64,000 nt of DNA from assembly GCA_905178155.1 (NCBI GenBank), contig CAJINV010000011.1:132598-196597 (forward strand), read 5' to 3'. Below, piece by piece: positions 11,001 to 21,495 of this stretch; position 1 is the first letter of the stretch, and the number at the start of each line of letters is the position of its first letter. Under the pieces are notes generated by a model. That model was not told where the DNA came from and did no database searches. It worked only from the letters and a program-made list of their open reading frames with translations. Position numbers and translations under genes: made by a program. The stretch comes from Amoebophrya sp. A120 (taxonomy: Eukaryota; Sar; Dinophyceae; Syndiniales; Amoebophryaceae).

Positions 11001-13200
11001 CTGCTTCTCGTGGTGGAGCACATGACGCATTAAATAAACATGACCAACTAGTCCACCGACACGCCTAGTAAATTGACACTGGCTGAGAATATACGAAGAT
11101 GAAGTATTCTAATTCTTGGTAAATTTGATGTCAGATAGAAAGTTGCAAAAGGCACCTTAGGATGTCATTGGGCTACTAACTTAATCTCAAAGTTCATGCA
11201 AAAAAAGTGAAACACCCGTCTTTCGATTTGGTTGTGTCCACAGATGACACGCCCGCTGAAGAGAAAGAGAACGGTTACTTATCATCTGTACCGTATGGCA
11301 ACGCCGCTGAGACCTTTTTCGCGTTCAGAAACTTTTTGTCGTCGCCGTCAGTCCTGTCCCGGACGACAATGCCAATGCTGTCGTGCGGACGGATTTTCTC
11401 CTGCTTGATCGTGTCTTTGCCAGCATCTGAATCCGTAGTCTTCGCTGGGGCCCCCGTCCCAAAAACAAAATGTTTCGAGATCCGACGCATAAGACCTGTT
11501 TCCGTCAATCAAGAATCGCAAGAACAAGAAATTTCTGTACTAGAGAGATTGCTCCCCTGAAATGACCTGCTACTTAATCCTTTCTTGAAATGTTTGGTGT
11601 ACAAATGCATCGCTATCAAGCAAGCAAAACGTGTGTTGAAACAGATAATCATTTATACAGAAAAATTCCTTGTGCAGCCGTGCATCTGTCGACGTCACTC
11701 CAAGATCCAAGCGTAATTTCCAAACACGGTCACCGTGGTTGATTATGAAGGGCACTTTCTTGTCGAGTCCCGCGCGGACGAGAGACTGTGTGGACTCGAC
11801 AGAGGATTTTGTGATGGTAGCCTCGCTGATGCTTCTGGGACCCGAACCTGGTTTATGCGGTTTTTCCTGGTTTATTGACAACGCAAAACAAGATCTCTGA
11901 AGAGGTTTTTTCTGCGGGCGACGGGACGTCACAAAAGAAGTCCTGCATGCTGCCATTAGCATCGTCCTAATCATACTACTTTGTGCCAGCGCTGAAACAG
12001 TATTCAAATGCGTACTTATCACAGTTAATAAGTACCAGCATCTTTCGGCCCCGGGGCCGCGGAGTTGGCGACTTGGTCATCAGCCCCGCCACGGCTCGGC
12101 ATCGACAGCGCAGATCCACCGGCGTCGTGACCACAAGATCGTCCAACGAAAAACTGTCGCTCAAGCGGGTCTCCAACCTGAATAGTCGTTTTTTTCAGTC
12201 GTAGAGGTCTAGTTAGGAGAGAATGCAACTTGAAAATACTGAAAGAAACCGTCGGAAGGATGAGTAATTTTCGAGAGAGCCACTAGCAATACCGCGAGCA
12301 GTTCGACGATGAGGGTCCGGTAAAACGACTGGAAGCTGCTTTCGCTGAACACCACGTACGAGTTGTATTTTCTTATGAAGAAGTAAAAATATCATGTCCA
12401 GGTCCGGTTCTTTTGAAATCACGACTACTTGATGCTCCGTATTAGACGAGCTTCCCTGTGAAGATCATGAAAAATCTAGTCTACCACCATCCAGCAAAGA
12501 AACACAAGGAAGGCGGTTGTAACACTAGATTTAATTTTTTGCAAGAAGGAGTATCAACAAACATGCATGCCCAGCGTCTTCTACACACGACTGGCGCCAC
12601 GATGTCTGTATTAGATTAGAGGATGCAACCCTTCAGTGGATCAAGAGCAGTGACTGCAGGCCTGGCATCTTCACCCCGGGCCCGGTAATGAGTATTTACC
12701 GAGGGCACTTTGAATGTTACTCAAAGAGCTGTGAATCGCGCCGTCCACCTGCTCCTTGTAGATCGTGTCAATGCCGTCACCCGCCAAGTCCAGAAAATTC
12801 TGTGCCCAGTGCGTCCAGGTGTTGTAAGTGTTGACCTCGTCCGTGGCTCGCTGCAGCGCGAGGTCGTCGAAGAGCGGCTGCAGGCGGTGAGCGGCAATCT
12901 TGCCAACCGGGGTTGACTGCGTTCGCGTGATGGTCACGGACCGTTGCAACCGTTCCTGCAGACGCGGTTGCAGTGTTCCACAAAAGTCCAGGCCGTACGG
13001 CAGGATTGTCTATCAACTGCAAATATGTCTTGGTCTGGAAGGAAAGTGCCCTTGTTTGTCATGCATCTTTTGGACCACGGTCACGTAAATGGTCTCTCAG
13101 GTAGATGCAAGCATCAAAAGCATTACAAGGTTTTTGCAGGACTCTAGATGCCTCTCCTTGAGCTGGGCGCCTCAGATGAAAAAAGTCATCTGATTTTCTC
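8098..13200 (-). CDS. unidentified multi-exon membrane protein
   Basis: Not recognised. Exons: (5' end unresolved)-13137, 13000-12692, 12364-12239, 12177-12034, 11839-11666, 11499-11284, 10901-10713, 10372-10229, 10057-9818, 9747-9427, 9277-8836 and 8798-8098, giving at least 1,002 aa and one open frame to the stop. Strong joins use AAATAC, TTCAG, GAGCTG and GCAGCT repeats; the rest use 3-5 bp. Hydrophobic segments include LIVELLAVLLVALS, WILYVVADIFAFFTF and MIFVFLLAALA. A cysteine cluster (CELCQNCRRC) lies two thirds along and could bind metal. A charged helical stretch precedes it, and a last hydrophobic segment (FMSWFILLAMVAVP) lies near the C terminus. The first exon may begin with a lysine-rich stretch near 13200, where I could not fix a start codon. 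The 3' end abuts the satellite array. Confidence 0.6.
8803..8839 (-). other. possible 37-nt intron
   Basis: Two clearly coding stretches in different frames meet here. Removing 37 nt between CTAC repeats (8799-8802 and 8836-8839) joins VASVLV to VSGNAEAAP in frame. The repeat is only 4 bp, so a frameshift or assembly error is an alternative. Confidence 0.35.
10379..10718 (-). mobile_element. introner-like intron with terminal inverted repeats
   Basis: A 340-nt intron between CAGCTC repeats at 10373-10378 and 10713-10718. Inverted ends are tgcattgcaaatatc and gatatatttgcagtgg, with gtttgggtctgg near one end. Removing it joins DPALCEL to QIGNGTTLRF in frame. Confidence 0.75.
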
Positions 13201-13640
13201 TCAATTTTTTGAGATTTTTTTTTTTTGAAAAATTTTGGAAAAAAACGGTCTACTTTGCATTGGAAACAAAGTTGCTATTCACGTCGTTAGGTGCATTTCT
13301 ATAGCGGTTTCGCCTTCTCATCTCATTTTTTTGGTCGAAACTGCATGGTATGCTGCATCGATGCTATTCCGCATGGTATGGTGGTCATTCGACTTGTCGA
13401 TCCTCCACCATACCATGCGGAATAGCGATCTAGCTGCTTCCGTCAGTTCCTTTTGGCCGTCGATAGCGTCGGGTTCGAAACCCGACGCTATACTGCTATC
13501 GCGACACACGACGCGACTGTCGTCGTATCGCTCGAAGCAGTATACCATGCGGAAACGCATCCTCAAAGTTGTCGACAAAGTACACAGCCCGTGTTGGGCT
13601 GTGATAGGGTCTCCGCGGTCGATGACCGATGCAGTCCGCT

Positions 13641-13730
13641 CGGCCGTTTGGCCGAGCGGTTAAGGGGCCGAGTTGTTTGTCTCAGTCCCTTTTCACCCTT
13701 CGCGAGGTCGGGTTCGAAACCCGGCACTAT
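13641..13730 (+). ncRNA. tRNA-like unit, copy 1 (probable pseudo-tRNA)
   Basis: It contains tggccgagcggttaagg, matching a class II (Ser/Leu-type) tRNA D-arm and the pol III A box, and about 60 nt later gtcgggttcgaaacccggc, a good T-arm and B box. The acceptor stem does not pair and the anticodon arm is poor, so it is probably a tRNA-derived element or pseudogene. Confidence 0.4.
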
Positions 13731-13880
13731 ACTTCTATCGCGACAGACGACTTGGCTGTCGTCGTGTCGCTCAAAGCAGTTTATCATGCGGAAACGCATG
13801 ATCAAAAATGTCGACAACGTACACAGCCCGTATTGGGCTGTGATAGGGTCTCCGAGGTCGATGACCGATGCAGTCCGCTC

Positions 13881-13980
13881 GGCCGTTTGGCCGAGCGGGT
13901 AAGGGGCCGAGTTGTTTGTCTCAGTCCCTTTTCACCCTTTTTGCGATCGCCGGTTCGATTCTCGGCGACAAGTTTTTTTT
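13881..13980 (+). ncRNA. tRNA-like unit, copy 2, with T8 run
   Basis: Same A box as copy 1 (tggccgagcgggtaagg), a B box-like ggttcgattct, then cggcgacaag and eight T (13973-13980), which could act as a pol III terminator. The T stem is imperfect and the acceptor stem is not paired. Confidence 0.4.
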
Positions 13981-14314
13981 CCGCGATGCGATCAGTACTA
14001 TTTTCGTAGCATAGCGCCCAGGTTTGGATTCTTGTGTGTCGATGAGTAATCACGACACACAACAATCCATACGCGGATGTGCGGCGCAAATAAAATAGTA
14101 CTGATCAACGTGCAGCTGTTACTCGATTATTTGGCTGCGAACTTTCGCAGCCAAATAATACCGTCGACCCTCGTGTATTCGGTTTTGAGATACAGCTGCA
14201 CACAGCGGAGGACTTTTACAGAGCTGCTACTTCGAAGGCTGAAGAGAAAAACGAAAAGTCTTTTGTCGATGATCATCGTGCTATGCATTTCGAAATGCAT
14301 AGCACGACGATCAT

Positions 14315-15031
14315 GTAGTACGGCAAAAGAGCTTATCGATTTTCCTTTCTAACTGTAGCGGGCTTGTGTATAGTCGGCTATTTTGTAAAAAAGGGAAACG
14401 AAACTGCACCTGTTCGCGTTCGCGTGAATAGCAACAAGAACTTTCCTCTGCAGAATAGAACCGGGCAAGCAGTCGGCGCGGGTAGAAGAGGCAGCGGTAG
14501 GAAAGTGGTAGCGCGACCGGGCGGTGGGAGATACACACAAAACAAAAGCGCTCGCAGTGTCGCTGCGAGTAACATCTTGCGCCGAGAAGCGGCTGCGAAC
14601 TGCAACTACATCTGCAATAATTGCAGGCAGTGTTCGGTAATTTTTTTGTCATGCAAGAAGCGACGTTTTTTTCGAAATACCAAACGAGCTGCTTTTTTGT
14701 GTGAGAAGAGAAGGCTGAGAGATTTTTTGGCTGCGCTATCAGGAGGGAAGGGCTGCGGAAGAGTGCCAGCACGAGAACGGGGAAACGCAAGTATTTTTTT
14801 TTGGAAATACAAAATGCATATTCTATTCTCCTACTAGCAGGCAGGTTTTTTTTTTAAACTAAGCAATACCCACATACCTAAGATAAAATAATTAATTTGC
14901 TAGCACGCAATCCCATCTAAGTAAAGCTATATAATAACAACTGCATCCGCATCTACTGGCGCGGTCCTGTTCTTCCGCCGTCGTTTGTGTTTCCGCACCA
15001 GTTTTTCGGCGTAACAACACGGAGTAGGAAA
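14315..15031. other. intergenic
   Basis: No supported gene. A TATA-like stretch (ctatataataac) lies about 100 bp upstream of the next start codon; whether it matters is unknown. Confidence 0.5.
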
Positions 15032-18000
15032 ATGGTGAAGAAGAACCAGGCGCCGAAGACAAAAAAGCAAGAAGAAGATGCGGCGGCGAAACAGAACGAA
15101 AAACAGGAGGAGCACGCGGCCTTTTTCAACTCGCAGTCGTACCTCGCTCCGAGGAAGTTGTGGAAACTAGCCGCACTGCTGGTCGAGACGTGTTTCGAGT
15201 TCAGCCAGACCTACTTCAACGACAGCAGCAGGCTTTCCCTCGTACATTATCGAGTCGAAATAGATGGCACTACGTGCCAAAACATGCTATTCGAGAATAG
15301 CACTCGCGGAAAAATAAAAGTGTTTGCCCACGTCATGATCAGCATGGTGGCAATAACTTTTTGCTGTGGCAACATCGACAAAATGGGCTCCGTCTTCCTG
15401 CCATCACATACTGTGATGTACCCATCGAGCTACGATTTTGGACCACGACAACAAAACCAAAAATCAGCATTCCGGGGGTACAGTGAAGCTTTTGAGGTGG
15501 CAGACCAGTTATGGACGTATCACTCGCCGGAAGTTTTTTTCAGTAACTGGTCGCAGAACACCATCAAAGTATGGTCGCCGGTTACGGACTCCGGCGGTAG
15601 TACAATCCCGACATTGTTTTATGTCGGGGGCCTGTTCATGGCGTCCAAGTACTTGTCCGACGTTGTACTTTGGACGCAACGCTGTAAAGTCCATCAAACC
15701 GCCCTTGTTACGAAGCAGGTTGCGGAGCTATACCTGGGGATGATGAACCTCGACCCGGTTGGTTGGCAAAAAAGGCTTTGGTTACAGGTATAGCCACGCA
15801 GTATTTGCTTCGTTTCTGCATGACAAATTTTATGACGTTCCGCATGACAAATGAAATAATATGCGCATCAACATTGTTTTCTATATTTATCATCCAGGTT
15901 CACAGCATCAAGCTGCTGCAGGAGAAGATCCACAACGGCCTCGACCAGGTGGAGCAATGGCTCGCTCCGTGGGACAAAGGAGAGAAACCACCCAAAGACG
16001 AGAAGCTGTGTGCTTTCTTGGACCGCCTACCGATGGACACGAAAAAAAAAGACTTCTTCCGGGACTGCAGTGTGCGGCAGAAGTTGCTCGTCATCCCGCG
16101 AAACAGCAAGCATCAATGCATGCGAGCGCTGCATTGTCTGTACCGCGGCTTCAAATGTCCGGTCTGGACACGATGGCTGACGGTGATGTCGTGTCTGACG
16201 CAGCTCTCCCTGGCGACCGCGTTCTTCCTAGGAAGAATTTTTACGGGACTGGGCGAAAGAATTTCTTTCGGCCAAGAGAAAATCTTGGAGCATGGTTTTA
16301 CGGTGGACATGCGCAACAAGACAGGTGCTACAAATACATAATATTGCCATGCATCGACGGTTCCACAAAGTGCATGGTAGAAAAGCATGCAAATGCACAT
16401 TTTTTCTCATGCAAAAATCATGCATTTTTGCCAATCCAGCATGACAAACTTACATCTTCAACTCATAACAAAATCAGGAACGCAATTCCTCTTCCTGGTG
16501 ACGAGTTGGCTTTTGCTTCACTTGATACGCCCCATCGAGCGTTATAATGGTAGCATGCTGCGGAGCAATGTTCGGGAAAAAGGGCGGGCGGCATTGAAGC
16601 AAACCTTTCGGGAGGATCTCGTCAGCACGTACAACTACTTCAGCGACAAACAGGCAGTGCTGGATGATCTGGCGTTTTTGATGTGCGGCATCGGGATCGG
16701 AAGTGTGACGTTTTCGGATGCGCAACTTGAACTGGTATAGAATAAAACAACCTTTCCATTTTGTCATGCACATTTTCCAGCATGACACGAGGACTGTTGA
16801 AATGCATATTTAGAATTAAAATGCAAAACAGATAGAGCTGGCGCGGATAAATGCACAACACGTCCTCATCATCTCCCGCTGTATTCTTCTCTATCGCGAC
16901 GGGCAGTGCGATCTGCATGAGACATGGTTGGGGAACGCGCGGGTCGACCTGAAGAAGGCCATGGAGCAGTTGGACAAGTGCAAGCTCGACGTGTACACGC
17001 AAGGGGATCCCGGGTCGATATCGCTTCATTCTGTACAGCGGTATATGCGGAATCTGCCGCAGAACATCCGCGAAGCGAAGATGAAATCCCTCACCGAATA
17101 CCTCGAAGTTGCCAACCGCAGCACCAAAAACTGCGAAAAACGGGGTGGACGTTACAAGTGGCATACGAAGCGGCGCAAGACTGGAACCAAGAGTATCCCC
17201 GGAGTTATGAAGTGAAAATGTGTAGCATAGCTTTCTTGCATTACAGGTTTTTTTCTGAAAAGGCGCCACATACTACATAAGGCATGACGAATCTGTGCAA
17301 CGACATGATGAGAACGCAACTTTTTGCATGCAAATTGCAGTGCTTTTTCAGTTTTGATTTTTACTTGCAGGAGGCTATGTTACATATTTTCAACGCATAC
17401 GACCGGACGCGCAGCTAAACAGAAAGGACTGGCAAAACATGGCTTCGGTGGTGGAAGAGGAATACCGGCCGTACTTGCTACCGGATCAAGAAGACGACGA
17501 TACCGGCGAACCCGCAGCGAAACGGCACTACGCCTGCACACGACCGATAGATGCGAAACGGGAAGACCAGTGGGAGGACGGTGAAGAAGACGTGAAGATG
17601 ACAGCGGCGGACGTGCTAGAAAAGTGTCACAAATTGAATTCCTGGAAGGACGACGACGAAAAAGCGAAATACACCATCATCGCAGCGGAAATGGATAAGA
17701 AGAAGGAGCTACTAGCGGCGGAGCTGAAGTATGAGGATGCCGAAGAAAGCGAAGAAGAGGAGGAAGAAGTCCGGGAATTTGCTGTCGTGAACCGCGAGAA
17801 ACTGTACTACGAAGGGGCGCAGGAACGAGTGCTGCAAAAGTACTTGACAAAAGACGGCGACTATCGAAAACTTGCACCCGCTATGTGCAACAGAACCAAC
17901 CAGCTGATTACAGTGGAAAAGCCGCCGGAGGTGACGGTGCGGGCGAAAGTTAAACCGGCTTCTGCTGTGCTGATATCGCGTTTCATCCGGGCGAAGCGCG

Positions 18001-19823
18001 GTAAGCTGAAATCGCTGCGACAAGAGAAGAAGGCTGCTGGAATCGAACCCGGTGATCTAGCTCACCTGAACCTCGCCGAGCCGGATGATGATGCTATCGA
18101 AACGCAACAATCTTATCCTGCGAAGAAACAGAAAGCTTCGCATGCTTGCATACAAAAACTTTGGCCTTCTTCGCAGGATAAGATTGTTGCGATCGATAGT
18201 CGACGACGAACTGCTGGTAGAAGACGCAGACGAAGTTGGGGAAGACGACAACATCGCGATGCCGGTACTGCAGGGGGTGCACGACGTGTCGTCGTTATTG
18301 TCGCCATTCTTCATAACGCAGTACAAGCACCGTCCGTCGGGGGAAATGCACACGTTCCTCATTTCAGACGTGGTGCTGTCTCCATCATCGTTCAAAGCGG
18401 TGCAATTAGCACTGCAGAAAGATCCGGGAAAGGAGTGGTGGCAGTGCAGGATGCGAATGACCTGGATAAACTTGTACTCCGACGACCGCGGCACCGAATA
18501 CGACCTGGATACGATGTATGCAACCAAAACATTGAAGCTACATGACAAGCATCACAAATGTTGACTGTTGCATTACAAAATTTGATTTCTTGTGCGCAAA
18601 ACCTTTACATATTTCATGCAAATATCTAATGCATAGTAGTAATGCTTGGCTTGCAGCTTCAATGCTTTTCACGGGATACACTCGGGCCGATGTACACGAT
18701 GAAAGTCGACGTAAAGGACGGCAGAAGCAAAGCGTGCTTGTTCTGTGGAGAACGGATCAACCTGTCGTACCGGCAGCAGCGGACCAAGGCGGGAAAGGAG
18801 GAGGACAAGGTGCTCAGGGAAGGGTGGGCCTCCGCTAGCAATAGCGAGAAAGCCCAAATGCAGGACAACTTGGAGAAGTTTCTGCAGCCTACGATGCTGG
18901 CTTTGACCGCGCCGAAATCGACCGACAAGATCTGGGTTCTGGACGACAACAAGATGGTAGCAATGCCACTACAGTCGGATGACGTCCATGCGGAAACGTG
19001 GCGAAAGACGAACAAGATCGTCGTGGAGGAACCGCAAACGCAGGCTTCAACGCAGGTGGAAACGCAGGGCATGACTGCCCTTTCTGCGACGGCGAAGATG
19101 CACCTCTCGAGCAAGGAATACGCACTGCATCAGCTGGAGCGACAGAAGGTTGCTAATCGTCTCTTCGCAACGAGAGTCGAAGGGTGGAAATGCATCGAAG
19201 CGTCGACGGTGTTTGACCGCAAGAGAACCGGAAGAGATGCTGTCCGACTGAGCATGAAGTGCGTGGACACCAAGCTGGCGAACAACATGAAAAAGCTCCT
19301 CGTCCACCCCTACCTGGACATGAAGTGCCAGTCGACGAAGAGGCCCATGAGGAGCATGGTGATTGGCGAGAAAGAGGGACCCCTTTGGGTCGAGTGCCTC
19401 CAAAACGGGTGGGCCGTGATGTGCCGTATCATCTGCGAAAAAGCCAGCTCCAACAGCAAGTACGAACCGCAGTCCACCGAAGATGATTTGGAGGATTTGA
19501 AGTCCCAGTACGCCGCCTACACCTCGGAGATCCGTGCTTTTGCCGCCGAACGTGCTGGAAAGGACGCTACCAGGCAGAAGGAGTTCGACGCTCTGATGCA
19601 CATTTCTGACCAGACCTACAAGTACCTCTCGCCCGGAAAGTCGACTACGTCGTGGTTGGATTTCCAGAAGATCGACGCAGAATACCTGGAAATCGCCGAA
19701 GTCCTTGTGGAGAAGCAGAGGATCAAGGCCAAGACCAAAAAGCAGCCAAAGATGGCTGCTGCAGGTGCGGGTAAACAGCATGATGTGCTCGCAGAATCGG
19801 CGTCCCAAGTGCCGGCCCAGTGA
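15032..19823 (+). CDS. unidentified 1,325-aa protein, 7 exons
   Basis: Not recognised. Exons 15032-15789, 15900-16325, 16479-16735, 16842-17204, 17374-18101, 18211-18512 and 18680-19823 give 3978 nt, exactly 1,326 codons. Flanking repeats are CAGGT, CAGG, GARCTGG, GGAG, CGAA and GGATAC. The first two introns could equally be read as GT-AG. The N terminus is Lys/Glu-rich. The first 450 residues hold hydrophobic segments (MISMVAITFCCG, LFYVGGLFMASKYL, VMSCLTQLSLATAFFLG, FLFLVTSWLLLHLI), suggesting a membrane protein. The middle is acidic (a run of eight glutamates broken by one serine), followed by a domain with a CXXC pair (KACLFCGERIN) and a helical C terminus. The ATG at 15032 is the first good start; the frame upstream has only GTG. 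That exons 1-4 and 5-7 form one gene rests on the GGAG join. Confidence 0.65.
15790..15899 (+). other. intron, CAGGT repeats, GT-AG compatible
   Basis: A 110-nt intron. Cutting after CAG in both repeats gives gtatagcc...catccag, a normal GT-AG intron. Joining yields KRLWLQV-HSIKLLQ in frame. Confidence 0.75.
16736..16841 (+). other. intron, GARCTGG repeats
   Basis: A 106-nt intron between GAACTGG (16729-16735) and GAGCTGG (16835-16841). No GT-AG cut position exists within the repeat. Joining yields SDAQLEL-ARINAQ. Confidence 0.7.
18102..18210 (+). mobile_element. hairpin intron with 25-bp perfect inverted repeats
   Basis: Arms at 18103-18127 and 18167-18191 are perfect inverted copies (cgcaacaatcttatcctg...) around a 39-nt loop. 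ATCGA occurs immediately outside both arms (18096-18100 and 18192-18196), like a target-site duplication. Frame continuity (acidic AIE-LLVEDADEVG) needs removal of 109 nt between CGAA repeats at 18098-18101 and 18207-18210. Without removal the frame turns into an Arg-rich, unlikely sequence. Confidence 0.7.
18513..18679 (+). other. intron, GGATAC repeats
   Basis: A 167-nt intron between GGATAC at 18507-18512 and 18674-18679. Inside the ends, cattgaagct and agcttcaatg form an inverted pair, and catgacaa occurs as in other introns. Joining gives EYDLDT-LGPMYTM in frame. Confidence 0.75.
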
Positions 19824-21495
19824 AGGTGGTCGGGCACCTCAAGTTGTAGTTGAGCACACTTATATTCTGCACAGTTTCAGGTTCAAAAAGCATTGATTTA
19901 TTGCACAATTCATCTCTCAAAGGAAATCTCAACTATTCCTCACAAAAAGTGGTCATTTTTTGAGCTCAAAAGTGATCACTTTTGAGCACAAAAAAAAGTC
20001 TCTCGCTTTTCCTCCTCGAAGTCACCTTTTGCATCTGCATAGTCAAAAAAAAAGTCTAGAAAAAGGACTCACGTCCTACTTATATTCTCCATTATCGCGA
20101 GACTTTTTCGAGTTCACCTTCTAGAAAATCAGGAGACTTTTTTTTCGAGGTCAAATTTGCAAAACGTCTCATTTTTCGAGTTCACTTTTGAGCAGAAAAA
20201 GTGATCACTTTTTGTGAGGAAAAGTCGTCACTTTTAAAGGATATCAGAAAATGTAGCCTTAAGTAGACAAGAAAACGTCAATTTGTAATGCGTAGAAGGT
20301 GTCAAAAAGAGCACTACTAGAACAAGAAAAGCTTAGTAAAGTAGTATATAGTAACTTCACGGCTGGTCATCGAACTTTGGCCCACCACGACTACTTCACC
20401 CTCGCGGTCATGCGGCAACGGAGATGGTCACCATGGACGAACGGATACCTGCGAGCCCTAGATCACCACCATGACGCGTTGACCATCTGCACCATGACCT
20501 TCGCCTTCTTGTCCGAGTTACCGATGGCCAGCCGTGTAGAATAGTGGTGTACCTGACAGTAGTTTCATTGCAAGTAGTAGAATATAGTGCACAAATTGAA
20601 TATTACATAGGAACAGCTGTAGACTTTAGCATCGCGCAAAAGACCTATATATAAGCCAGAAGCGTTGACAACTTTGCACAATCTTAACTGCGTAGAACGA
20701 CCTTACTTCGTGTGAAAGTACATAACTTGTAATACAAACAGTGTACCTGTAGATGGACGTAGTGCGTGACAGTAAAACCACACAGTAGTAGCATCATGCA
20801 TACACATAGGGACATAGCGCAACTCTTCATGGGAAGTTGAAGCAGCATAGTACTGCTGCTTTGTGATACACAGCATGACAAATTAGTAGACTTCGAAGTG
20901 CATGTCATAAATTGAGTACGCTGGATTGACATACAAGAAGCATGACAGACTGCACATGCAAGTAGTGGAACATACATAAAAAAAGAAGGCACTTCTCGAG
21001 TTGATATAGCACAGCATGCAAGTATGTCATAGAGGTAGAATTGCGCGCACAATACAGAAGTAAAGCAAGGTTTTTTTTTGTGTGAGTTCGGCGTCGATGA
21101 TGGCGTTGTCGTGTCGTAAGCTTCAGCACACATAGTACTTGGTAAAAACGTGCTGACATCATCAAATAAGTCGGCTCTTTGTTTTGTTTTTTTTTGTGAG
21201 AGATGAAGCAGTGCATTGTAGTGCCTAGAATGAGATGATTGTTGTTGTTGTAGTTCAAGTTATGGGATAGATCTGAGATCTCACTTTGACAGTGGTAATT
21301 GTGAAGAAAAAAAGGTGGTTGCTTTGATGATCTTGATGTTGTTTGGATACTTTCACTTTACAATTTTGAATTTCTGACGCGCGCCATCTAATACTTGCTT
21401 TTCATCATCTTCATCAACACAAAACCCGTAGCCAACTACTTCTTGAGTTCTTCCTTTGTGGAGAGTTCTTCCTTTGAAAAAAAAAGCGTGTCAAG
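19824..21495. other. intergenic, repeat-rich
   Basis: No supported gene. It holds the inverted-repeat element at 19938-20219. The rest (20240-21480) is AT-rich, with several catgacag/catgacaaa motifs of the kind found inside the introns. Confidence 0.5.
19938..20219. repeat. MITE-like element with terminal inverted repeats
   Basis: cctcacaaaaagtggtca at 19938-19955 is matched in reverse at 20202-20219 with one mismatch. The 282-bp interior is AT-rich, with repeated ttcgagttcac and agtgatcact palindromes. No ORF, and no clear target duplication outside the ends. Confidence 0.5.

Larger units (their letters stand above)
13363..14314. repeat. hairpin nest: consecutive perfect inverted repeats
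   Basis: Nearly the whole interval is made of stem-loops. Clearest: 13363-13384 with 13405-13426 (22-bp arms, 20-nt loop); 13463-13491 (13-bp stem); 13583-13603; 13636-13659 and its copy 13876-13899 (10-bp stems); 13990-14004 with 14092-14106 (15-bp arms) enclosing 14032-14041 with 14053-14062; 14127-14158 (14-bp stem, 4-nt loop); 14269-14314 (about 22 bp, one mismatch). A unit of about 210-240 bp is directly repeated (about 13486-13695 and 13726-13936, offset 240). No coding frame is convincing. Confidence 0.85.

Noticed and set aside
17439-18545. Uninterrupted reading of the frame through 18102-18210
   Set aside because: Past the hairpin this frame becomes Arg-rich and improbable, while the shifted frame continues an acidic, ordered sequence that connects to the next exon.
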